The notes under the pieces are model-generated. The model saw only the letters and a list, made by a program, of their open reading frames with translations, made no database searches and was not told where the DNA came from. A DNA stretch of 64,000 nucleotides, taken from Dirofilaria immitis. Lineage: Eukaryota; Nematoda; Chromadorea; Rhabditida; Onchocercidae. Positions 1 to 15,360 of this stretch are shown here, one piece after another. The stretch is from contig JAKNDB010000087.1 of the NCBI GenBank assembly GCA_024305405.1, positions 9,364,501 to 9,428,500 on the forward strand, given 5' to 3'. The position numbers and the translations under genes are program-made. Each line of letters begins with the position of its first letter. Position 1 is the stretch's first letter.

Positions 1-1
1 T

Positions 2-2635
<2,634 letters not shown>

Positions 2636-3134
2636 AGTCGATTTGATTAATCGATTATTTAATTTGACAAATATATGCACATATATACTTCTATGACCTA
2701 ACTCTTTTTAATCCTTCCTTTTATTTATGATTTATTTTAATGTTCTCATAAAATTCAAAAAACAATAAGATATAATAAACCAACAAAATTTTTTTATGAA
2801 TGAAATTTTTTGTTTATTGGGACATTAGAAGAAAATAATTACACCGGAATTTGCTAATTATTTTCTTGAAAAACTAAAAATCTACATTCCTTTTAGAAAA
2901 TTTCTTTCAAAAATTTGACAAGTTTAAGAGTATAATATATTTACTTCTTAAGATTTTATCCTATTAAGAATTATTCATTTCTTTATTATCAATATTAATT
3001 GATGAAAAATACAAACAAACAATGCACTGATAGTTTTATCAATAGATAATATATAATCAGAGTAAACTATAAAATATAATTTGATTAAACAAAGTGAATA
3101 GCAATAATGATGAAAGATATGTTGTATAATTAAG

Positions 3135-6100
3135 CTAACATTTTACATGGCATAGACGAGATTCTTTTTCTGGTGCATTACATGGTGAATCTTCTCCATC
3201 ATCGACATAACGATGTGGTCTAATAATACGTCGTCGACGAATTTGTTTCCCGTCACCACAAGTCACCGAACAAGGTGACCACATTGTCCATGGCTTGATA
3301 TGACAGTTTTGAATTGCTGTAAATTGGTAACAAATCCAAATAAATTAGTTGCATTAAAAAAAAACGAAGCAAAGAACAGAATTTTAGGAATTTTACAATT
3401 TGTTGTTTGGAAAGAATTTCTTACGATCAAATAAATACAAACTTACCACAAGGTCTCAATTCGCAATGTAATTCTTGTACCATATGTTCAGGACATGAAC
3501 GTCCACCATTACGAGGGAATACATGAAATAAATTGTTTAAATTTGTATTCATTACTTTATATTCCATTACTTCATTTATTTATTGAAGGTCAATAATCGA
3601 ATGAATAGCGCTACTATTTTTTTATGATGATATACAATAATTAGTCATATTTTAATTTACTTTAGTTATTCATCTTTGATCAGTTTTTATCTTAATGATA
3701 AAAAAACTAAAAACTTCTATCTGTCGTGAACGTTTTCGTTTGCCTGAGCCACATGTGGCCGAACAATTTCCCCATGGTGTCCATTCTGAGATTACGCAAT
3801 CAACCGGTGAACCTCCATCATTTACTTGATCAACACCAAATTCGTTGACCAACTGATGACCCGGTACTTAATATTATTAAAATTATCAATGAGTCACAAA
3901 CAATGCTTTTTGTACTTTTTTCAATGAAAAAATTTATGTCAAAAATTTAAATATAAATAAAAATTGAAATTTTCGAAATATAAAAATGATGATTTCGAAA
4001 CAAAGTAGAAGAAACAACCTAACCAACTTCTCCAACCGGGCTTTCATAATGTTCCAAACACATTCGTTTACATTCATCCTCAGTTTCGAATTGATTCCGG
4101 TTACCTTTGCAACCAGTATAGATAAATCGTTCACAACGTTTCAGTTTCGAATTATACCAATAACGTGGAAATGTGCCAGCGCATTGTCCTTCTTGCTTAT
4201 CCTCCGTACATATTTCTGGATTTAAAATCATCGATAATGTTCAGAAGTACCACATATCTAATATTATCTATTTTATAAGGATATGATAAAATATTCATAC
4301 TAGTGACATTTATCAATAATAAAATTGTTTCTTAAGTATGTTCTTATTAATAAAATTTATTATAAATTTTGAATTGATATGTTGATAAGGAACCAGTTAT
4401 CAAAGATGCATATCAAAAGTATTAAAAGCAATGGAAAATTATGAGAAAAACTGAAAAACTACATATTGTTTTATTATAATTTTTCTAATAAAAATATTTA
4501 ATGAACTAAAATTGATAAGATTATCTTTTTTAATCTTTGAAAAAAAAACCTTTTGAATGTACGCTCAGCAATCGTCGACACGTTTGTAATTGGCAATTTT
4601 CTTTTTCAAGTAAATTAACATTGGCACATCGCTCTTCATGCTCAGCATAAAAAGTAGCCTAGTTCGGACGTGTACTCCGTCATCACATGATGCACTGCAT
4701 GGTGACCAATCACTCCATGATGTTGCTCGGCAAAGTGGATCTGGTGTTACTGAGCAATCATCACCGTTGTCACCTAAAACATGAAACTTTTCTATCACTA
4801 TTACTTAAAAGACGTTATACGGATATATTTCTTAATTAATTGAATATCTTATAGTAATTCGGATAACTGTATGATAATTTAGAATGCTTTATCCAGTTAT
4901 TTTATATATCACTGTAAAAAGTAAGTCTTAACTTTGGGTATTTATTTTAGAAATAAATTAATAGCTTTTCAGCAGAATTATTTGAAACTTATAGAAATTC
5001 ATTCCAACAGAATTACTTGAAATTTCCACATGTTTTTTGTATTTCAAAAAAGCTGTAGTAAGCCATAGTTTCCTTCCGATCCATGAAATCGAACAATATT
5101 AATGGGTGAGAAAAGGATAAAATTCATATCGTATTTGAATTTTCTAATTTTGAATAACTTATGAAAAATACTTTCGTTTCTTTCCCAACCATTTGAATCG
5201 ATAAACGCTATATTTACTTATCTGGTTTTGTTCTATCTATGTTTTCGTCGAAAAAATTTCAGGAAATACTCTTTGCTTGAATACAAAATAGAAAGAAATA
5301 TTTGAAAATAACTAACCAATGCAAATGTCTTTACGAATAAGCTCTACATTAGGACAAGTATCGGCATTTGAACTGGGTTCTTTAAAGGTTCTTGATCTTG
5401 ATCTTGTTCCGTGACCACATATTACGCTGCATTCTGTCCACGGTAACCAACTGCTAACAGAACATTTTGAGTTGAAAGCATCCGAATCTAAATTGTTCTT
5501 ATGTCTTTAACTTAATGATAATGAATTCAAAATCAAAACTTCTGAACAGTAAGGGAGGTGAATGAATATGGTAGAAAAAAATTCAATAATTTCAAAAAAT
5601 TCTTTAATCTACCAAAAGCTTGAAAATTTATAAACCTCGGCATTCGCTAATTTCTGCATTGCAAAATTGTCTTTCTATAGTTTGACGATGACATCGGAAC
5701 ATTTGTGCTTTTATTGGAAACACATAGACACGAGAACGCATTCGAATACCTTTACCACAAGTTGCGGAACACAATGACCAAGGCTCCCAATTTGTTACCA
5801 TACACTCTCCTGAAAAAAATGGATTACTTCACTAATTAATTAATTAATTATTTCCAAACAAAAACGAAATTAAATGTTCTCTTTTTCTTAATGAAACTCC
5901 TAATTTTGATACAACCAAGATAAATGAACGTTACGATGTCTAATGTACGGACTCATTTATCTAATTCTTATCTTTGTTCTCTACAACAAAGATTATGTGC
6001 AATATTTGAAATGCTGAAATCTGCGATATTTGTCTGGAATGTTCTAACGATTGAAGCTTTTATACATGTTTGAATATTGTTGCTCATCGCTCATTCTGAA

Positions 6101-9100
6101 AGCTGAATCCCTCGCATATTTAATTTATGACAAGCTATCACCCACTTCAAAGACCAAAGATAACCAATACCAAAATGAACAACTTCTTTGGTCAACTGGC
6201 ATGTTACAAGAATTGATCATTCGACTGCTAATCTCATTTCCTCTCATCCTTCTCTTTAAATCATCATATTCTATTCGCATTGTTAAATATCCATAAACTT
6301 ATTCTATTCAACGTATTTATTACCGAATAAAATGAACGTGTCACGCTTGACACGTTCATATTTGCGATTTTAATTATTTAAATTTGAAATCGCAACAAAG
6401 AAAATTCTTTCCTTAACATATGGGACGGCAAAATAGAAAAATAACTTTTCTACACCATATAGCAAATTCACCTATCCGAAGAAGTCTTCAATTTTCTTTT
6501 AGTTTTTATTTTCGACGAATCTAATTTCATTTACTGATAAACTTAATCAATTTTAAAAATAAAAAATAAAACATATTATTGATTAAATAACACTATTTAT
6601 TACTATTTTATTATGAATTAGAAATATAATGAAATATTACTTACGACGATCTTTATATTCTTCGTCTTCACTAGTATTTGTTGCATTATAAGCTTCTGCT
6701 TGATATTCACTTGTGGTTTTACATTCCGATTTTATCACTTCTTTCCGAGTTAATTTTAATCGAGCTAACGGTGCAATGATATCGCTATCCTCATTGTAAA
6801 AGGTGATCGTTTATCCAATTTCGTTGTTATCGGATGAATTGGTATACGAGGCTCCGCTGGGTTATTCGGTGACTTAAATTAAAATTTTATATAATAATAT
6901 AGTTTAAAGTTGTTAGCCGAAATTTCAACAAAATTTACATCAAATCATGCGATTCTGAAATATGCATCAATTTGTGCCATCGACTTTTTGTCTAAATTTA
7001 TTTTCTAATTTTAAATTTTCAAAATTTCAGTACAAACAATTTAATTATATTTTATAAAATAGAATTATTGAACGAAATGAAATATGGGACATCAAAGAGA
7101 TAAGATAACAATAAGAAATGAACTGATAAAATTTAATATTTCGAATTTTTCTCAAACAATGCATGTCATTTTGAAAGAAAAAGTAAATAATCCAATGGAG
7201 GTGAATAATGAAATTAAAGATATACCATATAAGTGGGCCCATTATCAGTTCCAGCATCGAAAGGTAATAATTCGAATATTCGTTCTGATATCCAAGAACA
7301 ATCAGGCAAGCATAAATTAACGGACGATATTCCGACGCACCAATCCGGTGACGGTCCAAACATTGCGGCTAACGAAGCAAAATGATGGTATCTGATAATT
7401 TAAAATATAATTATCATGTAAAGTTAGTTTAGTTTAAATTAAATAATTAATTTATTTCTTTTTTTTGTTTACCCGTAAAATAATTTGACAATAGTTTTTC
7501 GGAATATGTAACAATTAATTTGTTTATAAAATTAATTTATTTTTTCCATAATAATTTTGCAATTAACAATTGTTGACATAATAAATATTTACTTATTTAC
7601 AACAAATGAACTAGTTGTTCTTCCCTGCACTTCTGGATACCATAAACCTTTGATTTTCATTAAAGTACGAATTTCTTTTGCCTGAAAAAATTTTGCCCAA
7701 TTTCATCCTATGTAAATGCAAAATATAATAACTGTAAATTAGTTAATTAACAAATAGTAAGCAATCAAATTAACTAATCGATATAAAATTCCAAACAATA
7801 TAATATTAAGAATTTAAGTATTAAAACATGTAATAAATAAATCGAAGAAAAAAGAATTTTTGTTATATGAAATATATAAACCATATTACAATAAATGATA
7901 ATGAAATTTATAATAAATTGAAATATACATTTGCTCTCATTTCTTGCTCTCCTTTATAAGTATTACCCCATTCAGCAATTTCCTTCATACCATCTGTTGC
8001 AATCATACCAAATTTCCACATTGTATAATTATTACTATGACTAGCGCCAAGCATATCCGTGAAATGCGTCAAGTGTTCTACTATAAAATATAACATTATC
8101 GATGATATCATAACACGGTAAAATATATTTTTTGAAAATTTTATAAGATTTGATTTAGGAGATTGTTAATATAATATGATATATATATATATATATATCT
8201 TTTAAATTAATAACCATGACACATTCTATTTAATCGAATTCTATTTGCAGTTTCATTTATAATTAATTTTTTTAGATTTTACGAAATTATGTGTAATTAT
8301 ATTAAGGCTTCAGTGTATCAAATGCAATATTTTTTTTTTTGCATCGCTCCTTAATTCTTTAAAAAGACACAAAAAAATGATAAAAGCAAAGATATACAAG
8401 ATGGATAATCTTTAGGATGTGTATCTCTTGACCACAAACCAATAAATTCTAAATCATATTTTGCTTCATCGCAAGCACAACAATCCAAATTGTCCTCATC
8501 AATTATTAATGTATTTTTATAACCTTCTGAAATCTCCAAAGCATTTTAATTAAGTTTAAAAATAAGCAATGTTCGGTTTATGTATTGATTGTAATTATAA
8601 CATAATTCTTATATAATAACAAAAGCAAGGGGATTGATAGATCTATGCTTGATGATTAGCTATTAATTAAAGCATAAAATATTATTAAAAATTACCAGTT
8701 TCTAGTATAAAAGATGTATATATGTATGGAGAAAAAATTGCGAACCTTTAACACAAAATTTTTTCGTTAATGGTCCGTCATCACCATACCATATTTTTCG
8801 AGATGTAATAACGGAAGCACGAAAATATACACATCCTTTTTCGGATGTATCCGGTGCGTGCCACAATACATGTACGGACGTTTTTGGCCTTAAATTTGAA
8901 TGTGAAACACCAGCTTTACGACAATTTGGTGCAATTCGAGCTTCTCCTTTTCGACCTTGAAGCTATAAAAATAATCAAATTTTCAGTTTCCAAATATTTC
9001 AATCATATCATAAACTCAAGCAATTGACGTTATAAATTATAAAATTTTTAAACATTTTTTTTTGCAATTAATTCGTTTAATGATTTCCGAAAAAGAAAAC

Positions 9101-9774
9101 TTTAAATTTTCATCGTTTCTCAAAAAGATTTAAACTTTAAAACTATGGTAAAAGAAGCAAATTATATAAAAGAGAATAAGTAAGTTGAATGGAAAAAAAA
9201 ATAAAATGAAAGAATTGCATGAAATTATATTAAATAAAGATTACGTCAAATTTTCCAGCATGTTCACCATTTTCAAATTGTGCATATATACCAAATCCAC
9301 GGAAAGCTTGTACAGTAAACTTTGTACGCCATCCTCGAAGTTTCACTGCAATTATTTTTCATATAAGTGATGAATACCTATATGGAATAATTCCTCTGAT
9401 AATTTAATCTTCAAATAAAATTGTTCAAATTCTATAGAAATAATCTAGTAATGCAATAATATATTCCTCGATATTTAATTTATTTTTATTTGATCATAAA
9501 AAGCTGAATATTTGCTTAATAAGGTTATGAATCTTCATAATTGATGTATAAATATAGAAATATTTTGAATTATTCAAAACTTACCGATATAACTGTCGCC
9601 TGGTGTATAACCTTCAGGATTATTGTCAGATGTATTTGTAGCGCTTGATATTTCGATCACAAAACCACTATTACCAGGAGTTTTCTCTTCTTTCGCTTCA
9701 TATAACTTCCGTCGACAATTATCACTCGCAGTAGATGAAATTAACAATAAACAATAAAGAAGCCATTGCATCAT
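3135..9774 (-). CDS. spon-1: F-spondin (spondin-1), secreted matrix protein
   Basis: Secreted extracellular-matrix/basement-membrane protein of about 830 residues, close to the usual F-spondin length. Fifteen exons on the minus strand: 9585-9774, 9245-9345, 8746-8962, 8398-8526, 7929-8080, 7593-7681, 7226-7391, 6645-6872, 5636-5809, 5317-5487, 4550-4773, 4024-4215, about 3710-3866, about 3447-3560 and 3135-3316. Domains in order: signal peptide (MMQWLLYCLLLISS), reeler domain (VKLRGWRTKFTVQAFRGFG), spondin domain (DCCACDEAKYDLEF, HPKDYPS, GASHSNNYTMW, MFGPSPDW), three TSP1 repeats (WEPWSLCSATCG, WLPWTECSVICG, WSDWSPCSASC), a Kunitz domain (FIYTGCKGNRNQFETEDEC), two more TSP1 repeats (WTPWGNCSATCG, WTMWSPCSVTCG) and the stop. 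This order is that of nematode SPON-1. Frames break by one base in A runs at 6798-6801 (exon 8) and 4649-4653 (exon 11). The exon 13/14 junction is not resolved. Exons 4-8 are duplicated in inverted orientation at 27-29 kb. Confidence 0.95.
6332..6395. repeat. Two adjacent short inverted repeats in a spon-1 intron
   Basis: Positions 6332-6359 form a perfect 12-bp stem (arm ATGAACGTGTCA) with a 4-base loop. Positions 6362-6395 form a second stem with 9-bp arms (TTGCGATTT). Both lie in intron 8 of spon-1 and recur in the inverted copy near 29586-29650. They may be a remnant of a small terminal-inverted-repeat element or simply a cruciform. Confidence 0.8.
8180..8199. repeat. (AT)n microsatellite
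   Basis: Short AT dinucleotide run in spon-1 intron 4; repeated in the inverted copy near 27785-27804. Confidence 0.85.
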
Positions 9775-10514
9775 TTCTTATCTGAAATTATTTTAATTTA
9801 TTAAAGTAAAAACCTGGAGTTAGAATGTCTTTACATTAGACTGCATATATTCTCTTTTGTTTAAAAATTGTCACGGAAAGATAAATAACATTATCCAGAT
9901 TATCCTGGTCATAAACCATATTGTAAACGATCATAATACATCAATTTGCTTCTTAAAATTTACTGAAAATAAAATGAAGAAATATACCAAGATGAAGTTA
10001 CCACTGAAACAGCAGTTGTTTGATAAGAAAGAATACAAGGACAGAAGATAACAAATGAAGCCGATCGTGCGGTGTTGATGTGGAGCAGACAAGCTCAATA
10101 ACAATCTTCCTTCTCCTTAACCTCATTTATCTTCATTATTTCCACTTATTGTAATCATCCAATTTATCCACGCTTACTACTACAGTTGATAAATATTCAT
10201 TCCATATATCTATCATATTTAAAAAGACAATGAGAATACCTCAAATACATTATAAAATATACATTCTACTATTGCAATATACAATTTGCATTTACCCACA
10301 CTGAAATGTGGTAGATTGTATTTAATATAACATTCTTTCTTCCTAATACAAATATGAATCACATGTAACATTAAACATTTGAAATTCATCCGGTAATCTT
10401 AATAAATTCTACATGACATATTATTCTTTTATATTAATGTAAGAGCACATCAATTATCATATATAAATTTATCAAAAATAATAATTAAATCGAAAAAGCA
10501 AATATATCGACTAA

Positions 10515-10517
<3 letters not shown>

Positions 10518-10549
<32 letters not shown>
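10518..10549. repeat. (TA)n microsatellite
   Basis: About 32 bp of uninterrupted TA dinucleotides upstream of spon-1. Confidence 0.9.
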
Positions 10550-10552
<3 letters not shown>

Positions 10553-10639
10553 TAATTTTTAATATCGCTAAGCAATATCATCCTCAATTTTTTAAAAGAA
10601 AATTTTGTAAAGATATCATTCTAAAATTTTAACTTTTTC

Positions 10640-10720
10640 CTGAAGCCATTGAATCGTTTCTTATCTGAAAGTACTTTAATTTATAAAGTAAAAACCTGAA
10701 GTTAGAATATCTCTAGCACC
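10640..10720. repeat. Diverged copy of the spon-1 5' end
   Basis: About 75 bp here resembles 9761-9835, the first codons and 5' flank of spon-1, sharing blocks such as TTTCTTATCTGAAA and AAAGTAAAAACCTG. The ATG codons are changed in this copy, so it cannot act as a second start. Confidence 0.7.
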
Positions 10721-11750
10721 ACGATTATCTAGCTTATATTAGAACTAAAACGGTAATTTTTAAATATATATTCTTCGTAAATTTAAAAATGTTTTATAGT
10801 TGTATAAAGTCATAATTTCTTATAGTTTGGAGTTGCTTAAAATTGATTAATTTTGAACTTATCACAATAAGATAAATAATAAATAAATATCTCGGATCGA
10901 ACTTATTGGTTAAAACTAAAAAAATTTTTATCAGGATTTTTCGATCATATGGTTCATATGATACGAAACATTCGGATGTCATTCTTTTTCATCATGCTTC
11001 CAATGTATTCTTATTCTCGTGTAAATTTGTGAAAAACATTTCATTTGTATCGCCTCAGCAAATGGCAGTATCTTCTTATTTCAAATAATCGCACTGGAAG
11101 TGCAAGTTATCAATCGCTCTCAAAAAAAAAATAAAGAAATAAAAACACAGATAAGATAAAATAAAAAAAAATTTGTTCAGTGAATTTTATTTATGAATAT
11201 CTATTCATTGTTTAATTATTTATACTCATTATTTAGAGTTCAATTTATTGAATAACCTTAATTGACTATCTCAATTAATGATACCTATCAACACATGGAA
11301 TAATATGAATTGAAAAACGAGGAAAAATATAGAATAGTTTAGAATTACAGAATCATATTTTGACAAGAACTAATTATCACCTCGTATCTGAAAAACAAAT
11401 ATCCGAAATTTGATTGTATCTTCGATTTTCTGCTAGTATTGCTAATTAATTCTTTTCTTTCTTCATAAAACTAAACTTGAATGACTTTTAACATATGTGT
11501 TGTAAACTTTGGAACTAAAACTAAATTAAATTCTGAATATTATCAGAATCCTTTGGATACAAAATGCATTATATTCATCATAAATTACTGCTACTTTTAG
11601 TAATCTTATAAGTTAATTGATCAAAGAAAAGTAAGGTTGGAAAATCAGCTATTTATGGTATAAAACAAAACAATCAACTATACTATATTCAAATTCCAAT
11701 TCTGATAGAGCTTTGCTCGTTGCATCCATTCTTTCAACGAATATTCATTG

Positions 11751-13020
11751 ATTGTTTCCAATTTATTTTGCTTTATATCTCTTTGATTAGATAATTACTT
11801 CTGAAAGATTGATGCAGCAAAAGAGAGAAATTACTAAACAAATTGAATTTGTTTAGAATTAAACTCAATTCATAAGTTCTATCAGAATTGTGAAGTGACA
11901 TACAGTAAATTATTTTCTTTTACATTACAAATAATTGATCATTTTTAATTTATTTTATCTTATATATATAACAGTGGTTTAAATAATGAAGAAAAAAATT
12001 ATTACACAAATTGAGTTAGTTTAGAATTGAAATTAATTCATAAATTGACATAATCGGCTTAGAAAACAATGATCCAAACATTTAATCTGATAGATGAAAC
12101 GGTAGTGACTATCATTAGCAGTTTCTATGATAGTTGCAAAGGGAATAAAAATCTCATTTCGCATCATTCCAAATATTAGTAGACTTCTATCGTCGATCGC
12201 AATTTTCAACAGCTCGTATTTCAAGCATTAAAATTTCTCCCTTTCTGCTGTACTAATGCTTACAAATCATATCGGTTAACAGAATCGCGACCCCGTCCCC
12301 GTCGTATGCACCACTATTCTGCAACTTGCTATAAAGGAAATATGACAAATGCATTAAATATAAGAGACGAGTATCACAAGATTACAAAATACATAGCATT
12401 TCTATTTTTTACCGCTTTTCTGGTGTACGGTATTGTCGGTAACATACTTATAGCTACCGTATAGAGGACAAGGCAACTTTTACAGGCTCACATTTGTTCT
12501 TATCGCTTTGCAGCGCTGAAATATTACTGATTACAAACAATCTATGTGGTAAGTTACTTTATTCACCTAATGATATTGCAACGAATGAAAGTTTAATATC
12601 ATAAAATTAATTTGTTCGATATATAATCTCACGTATAAAATACTTCAATAATTGATAGAGTTCTACCAACTAATGGCAATTAAATTGGTAATTTTCTCGA
12701 GATACAGGAATTGTATTGTATTGCCTGAAATACTACAGATTGCAATCTATATAGTGAGTTGTTTTATGCATAATTAGAGACATGCTTATGTTATAATTAT
12801 TCATTCATTAACTAATTTTCATTATAAAATGATATTGCAAAGGACAAAGGAACAATTGTTAATAAGGACTACATATTTTTGATTTCTAATTCTGTATATA
12901 AAATATATGAATAATGTGGAACTGCTGCCAGTAATTAATATCTTTAATTTGGTACTTTTTCGAAAAGAAATACTTTTTTTTTATTGACGTAATGAACAAT
13001 AACTCAAAAATGCTAAAAAA
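11751..13020. repeat. Inverted duplication 2, arm A'
   Basis: This 1.27-kb stretch recurs as its reverse complement at 32184-33455. The blocks compared differ only in homopolymer length (for example a 4-base versus 3-base run near 12478). It covers the 5' flank and first part of a broken 7TM receptor gene. Confidence 0.93.
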
Positions 13021-15360
13021 GATTCGAAGCATTGCTTTATAGCTCTTTTAAATTAAAGCATCTTTTTTAATGAGATTTTTCGAAGATTATTAGATCAAAA
13101 TATTTTCATTGTAATAAGTTAAAAAGAATGTTTTAAACAATTAATTTTGTCAATTTCAGTATATCAAACAACATGGATTAATCGTGTATTCTGAACTTTC
13201 ATTATTTTTCCATTTTTCACTATATTCCACTTTTCATTTATGTTGATTTAATCGTTTCATAATGCTATTTGCCAAAATACAATGTTTTGAATCAAAAGGA
13301 TTGCATTGTACTATCTTTTTCTTGGACTGTCAAATTTAGGCGTGATTCATTGAACTTTCTAGTCATTGCTATTTTTTAATAGTTTGTAGATGAATATAAA
13401 TAGAAATTCTGAAATAATGCTTTGCCATTTTTGAAAATAAGAGACATTGATTTAGATTTTTCTTTTATTGCTTCACACATTTCAAAGTTTCATTGACTTT
13501 TACTAAACTTATTAGCACTTTATTCGTAAAAGTATTGGGAAAGCAAAGAAATTGTATGATCTATAATTGACACTCAGATTTAAGAACTTCCTTTTCATAA
13601 TCTTTAGTTGATGTTAAATTTTATTTCTACCACATATTCATTGCCAAAATATCATCGATTGTTTTTTCTTTTATTACCACCATATGCTCTTTGCTTCCTC
13701 TTATGATATCAAAAAATATAGCTAAATGTGATAATAATGGACGTCTTTTTTTTCCGGTTAGCTTCGCTCTTTTTATGTAACCTGGGCCAGGAAACTCTTC
13801 ATATATTGGGTCCAATTTTCCTTGTATTGAATGCAATGATGGTAAATAATAGTATAATATTCTTTTACTGTGACTATACCCAGTACATATTTTAATTTCG
13901 TCAAAAGAATCAAGAATGTTTAATTTAGTTAGTATAACACCTGAATACCTGAAAATTGTAGTGTCTGACATACTAAAATTGCATTAAACCAGCCACAGCG
14001 CCTTTTCTCATTATTTACTTCTACAAGCTTCTTATCTATAGGAAATAAATTATCTCTATTTCATTTTTTGTTCAGTAGGAACATTGATTTATGCCATCTA
14101 TACCATCAATTTTTCCATGTATGTCTAAATAATTTTATTTCTTTATCCCACATACTTCAGATGATTACTTTTTGCCCATATTCTGTTCCACGAAAGGCAG
14201 GCATATAGATTGTGTATTACTAACCACAAGATTTTTGTAACCCTTGTTAAGAAAATATCGGTGGTAAACGGTTGATCTACAGTCGACATTTCACAACCAG
14301 TAGAAACGTAATCTTTCAGTGCTCAGAAGAGACTCGAAAAACCCTTGACAATCTATCCCTATGGTGGAACAATTTCTTCCTGTTTTCAATATTAGCAACA
14401 TCCGATCCAACAACCTTTCCAAATATAATTAATATAATCTGCCAAATATCAATTTGCCCTTCCACGTCAAAAACGACGAAAGCTTTTGCATTTTCACAAC
14501 AGCAAGTTGATTTTAATCTATGACAACTTTTCTTATTTTACTAAAATGCTTAGAAATTGATTTGGAAAACGAATTGTTGAAAATCAAATAAAAGAGAAAA
14601 GATTTAAGGAAGGTTATCTTCTGATGCTGTTTTATTTAATCTTTATCAATTTTTAAATTTAAGCTCAAGATCACCATTTGCACTCGTATAACTTTTTGGA
14701 GACATCTCAAAAAATTCAATGCTAATTAAAAATTTTAATACTATAGTGGCTAATGTTTTTCACTTCTCCGCTGTTGCAATAAATTTCAAGTGAAAAATGT
14801 TGGTAAATAATTATTTATTATAGTTTAGAATTCGTTATCTCTGGATATTATTTATACCCAATGCAGTGTTTGTTCTGTATGTTGCGGTATTTTACATTAT
14901 ATGTTGTTAATATCAAAACTTATACTATTAAATTGTTTTTTCTTGCATAATTCTTATTTGATGTGTATACTAAGAAGATCTATTTGACTCAAAGTTAGAT
15001 TTTGAAAACTTATTGCTGTTGAAAATTTCGTTAGTTTTTAAATCTTTTTATTTGCTTAACCTGTCGCTAAATGAATGAAATGAAACTGCAGCGAAAACGC
15101 ATAATTATTAATATTAAATCCTAATTCAAGCGTTATGGAATTATAATATTATAGAAATTGGACTTATTGGTTTTGACTTTTTATCACTATTTTTGATTCA
15201 AATTTTCGACGAAAGAATTAATATTACATCAAGGTTTTCATTTGTGCTGGATTTCATATTCATTTCATTTATTGCAAGAAGGCATGGAATACCATAAAAC
15301 TTTGCTGTATTTGGAAATGAGTAGTTTAAAGGAAATTAGAATATATTCATTATAATGATT
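12332..15360 (+). pseudogene. Broken 7TM chemoreceptor-like gene 1
   Basis: Recognised by comparison with the fuller receptor at 24267-26485. The first exon begins MTNALNIRDEYHKITKYIAF and carries TM1 (TAFLVYGIVGNILIATV), but a TAG stop follows at once and the rest is frameshifted. A TM3 exon remnant lies at about 13160-13350, a TM5 remnant near 14835-14920 and the TM6-TM7 exon remnant near 15129-15355. All are interrupted by stops or shifts. The intron between the TM3 and TM5 parts holds an unrelated fragment on the other strand. Some damage could be assembly base loss, but the in-frame TAG and missing blocks point to a real pseudogene. Confidence 0.75.
13560..14480 (-). pseudogene. Adenylosuccinate synthetase-like fragment, copy 1
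   Basis: An open frame at 13627-13971 (minus) ends in a stop after about 100 residues. It resembles the C-terminal part of adenylosuccinate synthetase: GVILTKLNILDSFDEIK, then CTGY, then DPIYEEFPG, matching the family's ALTKLDxLDxxxEIKV...Y...YExLPG region. An acceptor-like TTTCAG precedes this homology, so it looks like one exon of a real gene. No GTP- or IMP-binding part of the enzyme is recognisable nearby. Sequence out to about 14480 is shared with a second copy at 53690-54300. It sits antisense inside a broken receptor gene, so I call it a duplicated fragment and not a working gene. Confidence 0.6.

Larger units (their letters stand above)
5920..8690. repeat. Inverted duplication 1, arm A
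   Basis: This 2.77-kb stretch recurs as its reverse complement at 27290-30061. I compared the edges and several internal blocks; the only differences I found are homopolymer lengths (for example 11 versus 13 at 8330-8340). It spans spon-1 exons 4-8, and both edges lie in spon-1 introns. Because spon-1 continues properly on both sides here, this is the source copy. Confidence 0.95.
9775..11750. other. Intergenic, upstream of spon-1
   Basis: No gene found. The stretch should hold the spon-1 promoter. It contains a diverged second copy of the spon-1 start region (about 10640-10720) and an (AT)n run at 10518-10549. The remaining sequence is AT-rich with only short chance frames. Confidence 0.6.

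Noticed and set aside
7084..7320. 78-codon frame repeated at 28663-28899
   Set aside because: It is antisense to spon-1 exon 7 and its flanking intron, and repeats only because the region is duplicated.
12033..12224. 63-codon frame repeated at 32980-33171
   Set aside because: It lies in the 5' flank of receptor copies, has no protein-like motif and is present twice only through the duplication.
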